Below are positions 11,497-20,354 of a stretch of DNA of 64,000 nucleotides, piece after piece. Below the pieces are notes generated by a model. It made no database searches and was not told the origin of the DNA. It worked only from the letters and a program-made list of their open reading frames with translations. Position numbers and translations under genes: made by a program. The DNA is from Falciphora oryzae (taxonomy: Eukaryota; Ascomycota; Sordariomycetes; Magnaporthales; Magnaporthaceae): positions 91,600-155,599 of the forward strand of contig JNVV01000055.1 of assembly GCA_000733355.1 (NCBI GenBank), given 5' to 3'. The first letter of the stretch is position 1. Every line of letters starts with the position of its first letter.

Positions 11497-11891
11497 AAGG
11501 ACCGGCCGGCCGAGAGGGCCCGGAGCAGAAGGAATCAAGAGACCCGTGAACTACAGGACGTGGAGTCGAGCAGTGAAGAAGAAGGCACCTAAAGCCGCCG
11601 AGTTGGTCATCCTTTTCCAAGGGTTTGTTTTCGGGTTGGTGCACAGTCGGGGTGCACAGGGAGCAGAGAAGGGATGCTTCTTCCTGCCCCACCACGCATG
11701 ACGCACTCGAATGCTCCCGCCTCGCCACGACTGGGTGCCGGCAGCTGTCAAACAAACGACGAAGCACGCGGCGCGGAAACGCGAAAGCAAACTACCACGG
11801 CAGGCGCGCGCCCAAATAGAAAAAAGTAAACAAGAGCAATCGAAGCCGCTCATTACTCTAGTTTCCGCCTCTCCCCTCCACTCTCTCCGCC

Positions 11892-11980
11892 ATGGAGAAT
11901 CACAACATCTCCACCATGGAGGGTCACAACATCTCGGCCATGGAGAATCACAACATCTCCGCCATGGAGGATCACAACAA
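11892..11980 (+). repeat. 24-bp in-frame tandem repeat
   Basis: About 3.5 copies of a 24-bp unit beginning ATGGAGAATCACAACATC. It encodes MENHNIST, MEGHNISA, MENHNISA and MEDHNNTW. The intact paralogue has only one unit (MENYNNDTW), so this copy expanded the N-terminus before it was inactivated. Confidence 0.85.
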
Positions 11981-12936
11981 CACATGGGCTGGCAATTTCT
12001 ACCACGTCGCCCAGTGGCTTGAAACCGTCCACCAAGCCCCACCACCAAAAAGCCCCGAGAAACACGCGCTCGGCATGTCTCCTCCCATTCCGGCCGCGCC
12101 CTCCTCCTCCAAGAAGAGGCGCCTGGCCCGGTCCGACGACGGCGAAGATGGCGGCCAAGAGACCCCAGGGCCCGCGGGCGAGACCGACGGCCAGCAGCAG
12201 CAGCGGCAGCAGCACCCAGCCGCCCCTTTGCCCCTCCGCCAACTCGACGACCCTGCGACACCGAACCTGCAGCCGTCGACCCTGGGAGCCGAATCGACCA
12301 TAGGCGCGAGCTCCGGGCAGTGCCGCTCACGGACGACACAGTCCGCGGGCCCCGTCATGCACGCCATGGGCTTAGCCTTCCTCGCCAAGCCCGTCGGGTT
12401 CGTGGATCCTGGTGACGATCCGCTCGCCCGTCTTCCCAACGACGCCCGCGACCTGTACTCCCGCATCGAACGCTTCGCGGATTACCGGCAAAACTTCATA
12501 CCGGCTGCCGCACGCGACATCATCCTGGCGGAGGTGCTTAACGCCGCCGAATGGCCAAGCAGCTGGTTCCAAAAAGACGACGGCGGCACGGGCCCGAAAC
12601 TTGCCCGGAAGCAGTTCGACGCCCTGCGCGAAATCGAAACCGAAGCCTGAAAGGCCGGGGAGCGGGGCCGCAACGGGCCGGCTTGGAATAGCGTCGTTGT
12701 TGCATGCGATGCAGGATTTGATTAGTCAAGTGCACGGACGTGTTGGGCAGGACGCGTTACGGGCAAAATTTTGCGGGAAATCTGTCCAGGCGGGTATGGC
12801 GCATCATCAATCAAACAAATCAATCAATCAATCCAATCAGATCAATTCATTTTCGTTACGCTATGCAACAGATTAAGAGTTTTATTCGCGTTGTCCAGTT
12901 TACCGCGCAAATCAGCAGCGTCCAACGACACCAACA

Positions 12937-13540
12937 ATGGCTACCACCGAGTACGGCCCAACCCTCGAGGACTACACCGGTTGGAAGGGATAAAATACGG
13001 CCTTCCTACGGAAAATCGATTCCTTTAACCTGACGCCCTTCGTTTTAGGCGAGGAAAAGTGGCCTCGACTCCCTTCGCCTCCGAAAATTTCGCAAATAAG
13101 CCAAAAAGCCCCCTAAGGTCCTCCTTCGAGGAGAAACACGCGGTTAAAAAATACGAACTCCACTCCTTTAACATCCACGAAAATCCCGGCCGATCCTTTA
13201 AACTAAAAAAACGCCTCCGAGATTATGTCCGATTTTTTAGGTGTGCCTTTCTAAAAGAAAATGGCCGGCTATCAGCATGCCCTACACATATATAAAAAGG
13301 GATATAAAAACGCACAAAGCATTTACAAATGGATGGACCAAACGGTTTGCGAAACTTTAAAAAATAGGCATTTTGCTTTAAGGAACGGGCATATAAAGGT
13401 CGCTATCCAAAAAAGCTATGCCAATTTCTAAAAATACGGGGAATCCTACTTTTTCGAAAATTAGGAAGCGGCGAAAGCCGCATATAAAAAGGTTATGCGA
13501 AAACAGAGGAATTTTAAAAACATATATTAATATTGGGAGG
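12937..13540 (+). pseudogene. Decayed gag-like gene of the 2.1-kb LTR element
   Basis: An ATG at 12937 opens MATTEYGPTLEDYTGWKG, then a stop, then NTAFLRKIDSFNLTPFVLGE and EKWPRLPSPPKISQISQKA with several further stops and AT-rich codons. The pattern of W/Q/R codons turned into stops is consistent with repeat-induced point mutation. A gag role is inferred from position behind the 5' LTR, not from a recognised zinc knuckle. Confidence 0.4.
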
Positions 13541-13554
13541 TCAAATCGGGGATT

Positions 13555-13835
13555 TGCAGCGCAGTCACAGTGGCCAGCAGGGTCTCGGTTAGTTGGATTG
13601 GGCCCTGACAGGCGCTATAAATAGCGCTGTCGGGGCCCCAAGCTTAGTGGGTGGAACAGGCTTGTATTGCAGGTGAGGGGCGCCAACAATCGCTTCCCTC
13701 ATATACCCACCGACATCGATCCCGCGGGTTCTCCGCCGTGGGGGCTTCCGGTGCCGCAAGCGATTTTCCGAAAAATTATTTTGTATGAGATTTCCAAAAA
13801 ATCGACCCACGGCCACCAAACCCATCTCCGCGTTG
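13555..13835 (+). repeat. Dispersed repeat R2, copy 1, nested in the LTR element
   Basis: Matches 28141-28405 on the same strand, including CCGAAAAATTATTTTGTATG and AATCGACCCACGGCCACCAA. It contains a near-palindrome at 13600-13639, with GGGCCCTGACAGGCGCTAT against ATAGCGCTGTCGGGGCCC. Its presence inside the LTR element shows a later insertion or capture. Confidence 0.7.
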
Positions 13836-14668
13836 GGCCTCCAATTCTGACTTGTGCAAATTGACTCCTGACCAATTCTGTGCAGGGTAGATGTGCAGGG
13901 TAGGCGAGTCAGTGCGACCCACAACGGCTGACTTGGGTGCTTAGGCATCCTACAGGGGCTACAGGCCACCTTCAGGCTTTCAGTAAGCGCTGTAGATGCT
14001 GTAAGCCACCCCCGGGTACGCTATAAGCCCTGCCCGCTACTCCTGTGCACAACCCCACAACAGTACAGGGTAGATAATCTAATAAGGGTAGTACATGGTA
14101 GGTTCGGCCTATGCACCCAACCTAAGCTAAATACATTAGTTCTTTTAACAGGAGCTATCCCTTTTAATGCTTAAAAAGCTGAAACTTATTACTTTGAAGT
14201 TTTGGACCACCCGGATTTTGTGTAATAACACGTTGATAATCCAAATGCTTACGCCGGGAAAAGCCCGATTAAACTTTCGGTTTAAGTACGTTGATATATA
14301 CAATTGCTGGGTGCGATAAAAAGTATAAGCCGGTAGGGTAACCGTCGAATACGTTCTAACGGATTCCTAATTGGCGGATAGGTTAACCAAACCCTTTACC
14401 AAAGCAAAATGGGAGGGATTTTTACAATAATTGGGATTTGTTAACGTTTCCCTGCAAATCTCGCTGGCAGAAGAGACGGAGATCGATTTGGAAGAAAGAG
14501 AAAACGCATTCCCAAGGGGTAAGGCCGGCCTAGAGGCTTTTATGGAGGCGGCCGATACAGATCCTACCCTTCCAATTACGACTGTTACGTAACGTTGGAA
14601 GGCTTGACTTTATCCCCTACCGGGATTTGAAGGCAGGAACCGCCGAAAGGGCGATCCCTAAGGGGGTG
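13836..14668. other. AT-rich remainder of the LTR-element interior
   Basis: No intact reading frame. A short open stretch near 14455-14590 reads SLAEETEIDLEERENAFPRG and KAGLEAFMEAADTDPTLPI, possibly the end of the element's gag-like protein. Base composition is much more AT-rich than the neighbouring genes. Confidence 0.4.
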
Positions 14669-15557
14669 TGTTGCATGCGATGCAGGATTTGATTAGTTAA
14701 GTGCACGGACGTGTTGGGCAGGACGCGTTGCGGGCAAAATTTTGCGGGAAATCTGTCCAGGCGGGCATGGCGCATCATCAATCAGACAGATCAATCAATC
14801 AATCCAATCAGATCAATTCATTCTCGTTACGCTGTGCAACAGTCGTGCATTGTCCTTTGCTTCAGCTCGCGGCCCGCTCCGCCCCGCGCGGCGGCGTCGT
14901 TTGCGAGCCGCTCGCGGGGGCAGAAGGCATCGCCGGCCAATGGCTCCCGCCGGGGGTGCGTGGAGGCGCGGCGGTCGCGGACGACGGGATGGTCGATTTC
15001 GTTTTGGCCCTCGACGTCCGTGGGAGGCGTCCTTGTGATAGCCCTTTATGCCAAAAGGTGATCGAAACCCTTAAAGGCCGGGATGAACAATCGCAATGCA
15101 TCAACCAATCCCCCTACGAGCTTTTAACTTTCAACCCCGTCGGGGTTAGTATCGCCATCGAAAGCCACGCCACCGCCATAGAGGCCACCACCCGGCTCGG
15201 CATCTGGACGGCCGCTTGGTATTGCCGCGTTTAGGATTTGGGTTTCCAGGGCCCCCTTATCACCCTGCCGCTCCTCCTTTGCCAAGGGCGCAATTGGAGC
15301 ATCTACTTTGCCTGCGACCGCGGCCAGTCGATCCAGATGGTAGGGCCTATTGAAATTGGGGGGACTGGTAGCTTGATTTCTTTGTACCGTTTGTTCGGGG
15401 CCTTGGTTGAGCTTGTCAAGTGGGTAGAGGGACCTCTGCGCAACTGGTGGATGGACAGGCTTGGTGTTGAGGAGGACCCGGGCGCGGCGGCCAAGTAGAA
15501 ATCTGCAGCTCTGACAACGCTAATTGAACCACGTTACCCGGACTTCTCCTGTAGGTA

Positions 15558-15643
15558 TCCTTTCCTGTTTCCTTTCCTGTTTCCTTTCCTGTTTCCTTTC
15601 CTGTTTCCTTTCCTGTTTCCTTTCCTGTTTCCTTTCCTGTTTC
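15558..15643. repeat. 12-bp minisatellite
   Basis: About seven tandem copies of TTTCCTTTCCTG in the 3' flank of the second nuclease-like copy. A degenerate version sits at the same relative place behind the intact gene (7.97-8.09 kb). Confidence 0.9.
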
Positions 15644-15654
15644 TCGTCTCCTAT

Positions 15655-15900
15655 ATCCTTTCCTGTTCCTGTCCTAGCCCTAGACGCCCGCACCATAATT
15701 GCTGGTTTTAGTGTATTAAATACGCATGGTGGAAACTTGATAAGGCGGATGCTTTGCCGTAAATGCACCCCAGAAAACGTTTGGAGCCTTGCCAGCCGCC
15801 GGATTGCTTTAGCCCAGCACCTACAACCCAGCCGGGCAATCCAGACCATACGGCGGCACCAAGCGACCCTAAACCAGCTAGCCCGAAAAAGACGACGAGG
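15655..15900 (+). repeat. Dispersed repeat R3, copy 2
   Basis: Shares GACGCCCGCACCATAATTGC, ACGCATGGTGGAAACTTG and CCAGAAAACG with copies at 10.0 and 52.3 kb. It directly follows the nuclease-like pseudogene and minisatellite. Confidence 0.7.
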
Positions 15901-15939
15901 TTGAACTACTGAGTTCGTAAGATGTTCGGCAAACGGTCG

Positions 15940-16260
15940 GGCCCGCGGGAACCACACCGGTACCCGACCCGGATGATTGCTTTGATCGGCTAACTCGTGC
16001 GGGCGGGCGGGCGTTCATCGATCTTGCTCTTGGCCGTGCAGCGGGCGTTCGTTGATCTTGTTCATGGCCGTGCGAGCGGGCGTTCATCGATCCCGCTCTT
16101 GGCCGTGCGTGCAGCGGGTTAAAGGTTGAAGTTGTAGGCCATGGAGCAAAGCTGGCAAGCAGGCCAGGCAGTCGATGTTCGCTTCTTGCAAGCAGCCAGG
16201 GAATCAATGCTTGCTTCTTGTCGATGAAAAAGCCCCGCAACCGCCGGCGATGCCGTTTTT
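15940..16260 (+). repeat. Composite repeat (R4 segment), copy at 16 kb
   Basis: Matches 33.79-33.99 kb: GGGAACCACACCGGTACCCG, then GATCGGCTA..CTCGTGCGGGC, GTTGAAGTTGTAGG and GCAAGCAGGCCAGGCA. This copy has an internal expansion of a CGTTCATCGATC / CTTGGCCGTGC unit. Confidence 0.75.
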
Positions 16261-17129
16261 GAACCACAACGCACGCTTCCCTTTTTTTCCCTCTCGCAAC
16301 CCGCCGCTTACGGCACGCGGACCCTGCCTCTATGAGCGCGCTTGTATTTGCGCCCGTCGCGCCCTCCAACGTATCGTCGCGTACGATTTCCTTTCCGATC
16401 GCCGTGGATCCCAGCCGCCTTTCGTCGCATCGTTTTCACTCGGGGCCTCGGCTGCACCCGCACAGCCTCTACGGCGAGGCAGCCCTCGTTTTACGCGCCA
16501 TCTCGAAAGCGCAGCCGTCGTGTTGGCATGAACCCTTCCTGATCCGATCTTCCCCCTTCCTTGTATTCGCTACATGCCAAAGAAACTCCCTCCCCCATCC
16601 TTCCGCTTTCGACCCGCTGGCCCGCGATGGCGTCGTCTTCCGTGTCTTCCGGTACGCCTTGGTCGATCCGGAGTCCTACTTCACTCCCTCCCTCAGTCGC
16701 TTTTTCATTTGCCAACCAACCCGCTTCTGCAGCTCGTCCTGCCGCTCAACCCCTCCGAGGCCGAAGACCAGCCAGCTCCACCGCCACCCAGACGCGCCCG
16801 TGTCCGGCCCAGCAAGGCACGCGCAGCTTTCCAATCTGTTCCGGTCACCCCCCGCCGTCGACGCCCTCCAGCGCCACTATGATGCCGGCGGGCCCACGGC
16901 CGAGCTTGCCGGACAAGGACCAGCGAGGACCCAGCCAGTCCTGAGTGTGATTTACGACGCCAGGTCGCACGGTTAGAAGCCGGTTCCGCACAGCGTCTTC
17001 GATCTGCCCTCCCCGAAAACCGCCCTCCTCGACGGCAGGCCGGACCGCGACATATTCGTCGGCCTCCCGTCGCGGCGATGCCATGAGTCTCTCTGCCTCT
17101 ACATCGTCGAGGATTACCATATCCGTTTC
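16261..17129. other. Intergenic, no gene seen
   Basis: Open frames exist on the plus strand (for example 16332-16976), but they are Ser/Pro/Arg-rich, overlap each other in all frames and match no family recognised here. Nothing supportable is present. Confidence 0.4.
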
Positions 17130-17765
17130 GTCCCCGGCCGGATGCGGCACTCCGGGTTCGTGCGCATGACGTGGTGCAGCAGCGCGCAGCTCGTGTTGGA
17201 CGTCGTGTCGGAGCCCGCGACCAGCTGCGTCAGCGCCTCGGCCGTGAGCTCCTCGCGGCCGCAGCGGCTCGCCCTTGTCGTCGCGGGCCTCCATCAGCCG
17301 CGCGAGCAGGTCCTTGCGCTCCGCAGGAGAGTGGTTTGTCGAGCCGCCGGCGCACCTGCGCGATGGCGATGCCCGCCAGCGACTTGACGGCCTCGAGGCC
17401 CCTGCTGAAGAAGGGGTCGGGGATGTGCTTGGCGAAGGGCAGAATCTGCGGCATGCAGCCCAGCGTGGCCGACACCTCGCCGCGCAGGTTGAGGATCTCG
17501 ACGGCGGGCGCATACACGGGCTCGCTGTCGGGCGAGTCGCGCATCTCGGCCACGTCGGCGCCCGCGCGGAGCATGCCCAGCGGCGCGCCGAAGGCCAGGT
17601 CGCCGATGACGTCGAAGGCGATGTAATCGAACCGGTGCAAGTAGTCGACGTGGCAGCTGCCGTCCTGCGAGCCTCCTGCTGCCGTCGCCGCCGCCTTTGC
17701 CGCCATCTCGTCCCAGCGCTGCACAAACAGCTCGAGGTTGCCCCTGCACCTTCGGACTGCGGGAG
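17130..17765 (-). pseudogene. Cytochrome P450 fragment
   Basis: The minus strand reads GNLELFVQRWDEM, FDYIAFDVIGDLAFGAPLGM, EILNLRGEVSATLGCMPQIL and PDPFFSRGLEAVKSLAGIAI, typical of fungal P450s. After a frameshift it continues [20 protein letters not shown] and then [20 protein letters not shown], which holds the I-helix AGxDTT oxygen-activation motif. The reading ends shortly after [13 protein letters not shown]. The membrane anchor, the ExxR region and the heme-binding Cys loop are missing, so the piece cannot be active. No substrate can be inferred. Confidence 0.75.
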
Positions 17766-18030
17766 CCCGTGATCACCACCGTTTTCAATGTCAGGAGCGC
17801 GTCCGGCTCGATCCGGCTAATCGACAACGAGCTTCCCGACCCGCACTCTCGAAACTCTGTCTTGGTGACCGACGTGGGGGTCTGTCCGCCTCGAGGGCTG
17901 TGTACGTGACCCCCTCGGCTGCCCTTTCACGATTTTTGCTGCCCAAAAGTTTCCCGTAATTCGCGCTTGTGGGAAGTCCCGCGTCGCAACCGGGTTTCTA
18001 AACTTCAATCCTGCGTCTTCCAATCTGCAA
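17766..18030. other. Short intergenic
   Basis: Separates the minus-strand P450 relic from the plus-strand multicopper-oxidase relic. No further feature is recognised. Confidence 0.35.
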
Positions 18031-19460
18031 GATGGAGCATCCCATCTATCACCTCCGCCAGGAGCAGGGACGGCACATGCAGAGCTTATAACCTGCAGCG
18101 GCGTCGGAGCACCTCCCAGGCACCGAGGCGGACAGCGAGCAAAAATCGGCCCCGGCCCGTCCTGGCCAGGCTCGCTGCTATCTTCCTCATCTTCGGAGCC
18201 CTCGCCATCGCAAGCTTTGTCCAGTACTCCCCTTTCGGCTGGTGGCTGGGACAGGACCCCCGATCCCGCGCCGTCGCGGTCGCGTCCGAGGCATCCTTAC
18301 CTTGGTCTTTTACGACCGAGGGGCATACAGGAGAGCCGAGGATTCGGCACTACAACCTGACCCTTGGGCAGCGATGGGTCAACCCGGGTACGGAGACTTC
18401 GGGAAGGTAGATTGAGTTGAGGACGAGATGATGGTCGAGATAAACTCGGCGCTAACCACTTTCGTTTGTTCCAGACGGCGGAGGCTGGCGAGTGCATACC
18501 CGTGCAATGGCCGTTTCCCTTGTCCCGTGCTGCATGCAGAAGAGGGAGATCTCCTCGGGATCACTCTGTTCAACAAATTGAGATCTCAGAAGAGCATCCA
18601 CTGGTATAGGTGACGACCCCCATCTCTTTGTTAATCATGGATTCAACTGGCTTCCGGGATTAATACAAACCACAGGTCTGGCGGGCACAAAATGTGAGTA
18701 TCAGAGAGCTTGGAGCCTTAATATCTCAGAAATGGAACCATTTCTGCTGACCAACGGCAATATCAAGGCATGGCTCTTGGAGAGACGAAGCTGCCGGCAT
18801 CAAGCAGGTACTTACACCCCAAACCCCTGGGATGCCAAAATAACGTCGCAGTCATACTAACCCATGGATTCAGCATCCCGCGCTCCCACAAGGCAGCGCA
18901 GCATCGCTGTTTGACACGACGGGACACTGGGGCCTCGGCTGGTACATAGAGCGTACCATGGGACAGGGGCTCTACGGCGGCGTCTGGGTTGCCCCGGACC
19001 CGGACCGACCCAAGCCCTACAACCTCTTAGCCAAAAGCTCTGCAGAACTGGCCGAGATTCTGGAGGCGGAACACGGCATCAGGCACTTGCTTATTGCAAA
19101 CCACACGGGCCGCGACCCCAGATCCCGGATCTTCAGGACGCGAGCCGAGGGGAGCGAGATGCACCGCTCGGATTCCATTCTCGTCAATGGTGCGCTTGGT
19201 CTCCCATTTTCTTTCCAAAAGGCTCGCTTGATATTCTCACGATGGATGTTATGACAATAGGCATGGGCCGCGTTCACTGTCGTCAGGAGGGCTACGACAA
19301 GATTGACGGCCACCCATTAGACGAGCACGGGTGCGTCGAGCGCCCCAGAGTCACAAGCACGAAGTACAGACCGACGCTGGAAGACTACGAGGTGCTCGAG
19401 ACAGGAGACGGGAGCTACGCGATGATTAATCATCTCAACTGGAGTGCTGAAACACGCTGA
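18031..19460 (+). pseudogene. Multicopper-oxidase-family gene, decayed
   Basis: A probable start at 18031 (MEHPIYHLRQEQGRHMQSL) meets a frameshift near 18085. It then continues through a membrane anchor (LARLAAIFLIFGALAIASFV) and RHYNLTLGQRWVNPG. After an intron at 18407-18474 (branch GCTAACC) the reading is YPCNGRFPCPVLHAEEGDLL and KSIHWYR, the first copper-site region. Further exons give DEAAGIKQHPALPQGSAASL, GHWGLGWYIERTMGQGLYGG and, across an intron at 19190-19260, DSILVNG then MGRVHCRQEGYDK. The copper motif HWHG is HWYR here, and the frame collapses after 19460, so domains 2 and 3 are gone. This looks like a laccase/ferroxidase-type relic. Confidence 0.65.
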
Positions 19461-20129
19461 TGTCGGCGCACTACAGCATCTGAACACTGCTGTCTGTGTG
19501 GTGGCAGGCGTGCTAGAGGGGTTCGACCTGCCGAGGAGGCCCGGGGCCTCCTGTCCCTTGGCGGTGTTACACACTGGTTGAGGGCTTTGCCAAAGGCCTG
19601 TGCATACAGTGACGTTATCAAGGTGCGCGACGGCTAACAAATGCGACCAGGTAGAACCACATCGCAAGATCGTGTAGCTAAACATGCGGCGGTGGCAGGC
19701 ACGGCTTGGTGCTGTGACAGTTCCAACACTTTCCGTAACGAACAGTGATGCGGGCCTTATGCCACTGTGTCAGTAGCACTCGAAAACCATGAATTCAGGC
19801 TGCTGCTTCAATCACCCCGTCCGCACAGCTTATCTAGGGAGACAGTGCACGCCACCGCTGGGCGGTCGCACTTTTCTTCATTTGCCTCGACTGTTCACAT
19901 CAAGATCACGCGCCGGCATGCCGTGGCGATAAAGTGCCCCGCCATGACATTGTTGACTAATGGAAAAAGCTAGACTATTCCATAATATTCTTTCAACGCA
20001 GCATAAAATTATAAATTTACCCTGCCCCCTACAACCCGTTCACGGGCAAAGATATAAAAAAGTAAAAAATCAATTTGATCAAGGCTTTTTGTAACAAGGT
20101 TGAGGGACAATCTAATAAAACAAAACTTT
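19461..20129. other. Intergenic, AT-richer toward the right
   Basis: The first 100-200 bases probably hold further unreadable multicopper-oxidase sequence. From about 19950 the DNA is AT-rich (AATATTC, ATAAAATTATAAATTT) and likely includes the 3' UTR and polyadenylation region of the minus-strand NLR gene. Confidence 0.4.
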
Positions 20130-20354
20130 TCAAAACCGAAAGAACAGCACCCGCCCTGACCCGCAGCCTAAGGCCATTGTCGAACCCGCTCTAATCAAAC
20201 ATACCGGTCGGTGTTCAGAAGGCAGCCATAGCATATTCTTCCCGTTCCAGGTGATCCATACCTTATCGGCACTTATGCCAATGCCCTCAACATTATGGTG
20301 TTGCTGCAATGCAGCTGTATAAGTAGCCGGTTGCTCGCCAAGTAACATAGCGCC
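20130..20354 (-). pseudogene. Out-of-frame C-terminal end of the NACHT-WD40 gene
   Basis: In a frame one base away from the WD40 exon, the minus strand reads GAMLLGEQPATYTAALQQHH, ISADKVWITWNGKNMLWLPS and GSTMALGCGSGRVLFFRF, then a stop. Fungal NACHT-WD40 proteins characteristically end in a WITWNG..LWLP..RP..GCGSGRV..F block, so this is the natural C-terminus. It would follow SYLNTDF if one base of the five-A run (20355-20359, plus strand) were absent. It is either a real truncating insertion or a homopolymer sequencing error. Confidence 0.75.

Larger units (their letters stand above)
12698..14841 (+). mobile_element. Small LTR retrotransposon, 2144 bp, with 5-bp target duplication
   Basis: The two LTRs are 12698-12870 and 14669-14841, both 173 bp. 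They begin TGTTGCATGC and end TGCAACA, and differ at only a few positions (for example TTACGGG/TTGCGGG and AACAAATC/GACAGATC). GTCGT flanks the element on both sides (12693-12697 and 14842-14846). A purine-rich CTAAGGGGGTG precedes the 3' LTR. The 1.8-kb interior is AT-rich and carries only a decayed gag-like reading, so the element is non-autonomous. Superfamily is uncertain; no pol motif is visible. It also contains a nested copy of repeat R2. Confidence 0.88.
11892..15498 (+). pseudogene. PD-(D/E)XK-like gene copy 2, split by an LTR element and carrying two stops
   Basis: Paralogue of the gene at 8.1-9.5 kb. The 5' half runs from ATG 11892, with a TGA at 12648-12650 where the paralogue has Leu. 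A 2144-bp LTR element interrupts it at 12698. The 3' half resumes as VVHCPLLQLAARSAPRGGVV at about 14842, meets TAG at 15232-15234 (paralogue has Gln, CAG), and ends at 15498. Removing the element plus one 5-bp target copy joins the halves in the same frame, so insertion caused no other shift. The catalytic E-x-K is also lost: SIEAKSFVA of the paralogue is SIAIESHAT here. The nonsense changes fit C-to-T or G-to-A mutation. Confidence 0.85.

Noticed and set aside
16332..16976. 214-codon plus-strand frame
   Set aside because: Low-complexity Ser/Pro/Arg composition, overlapping frames of similar length and no recognisable domain or leader.
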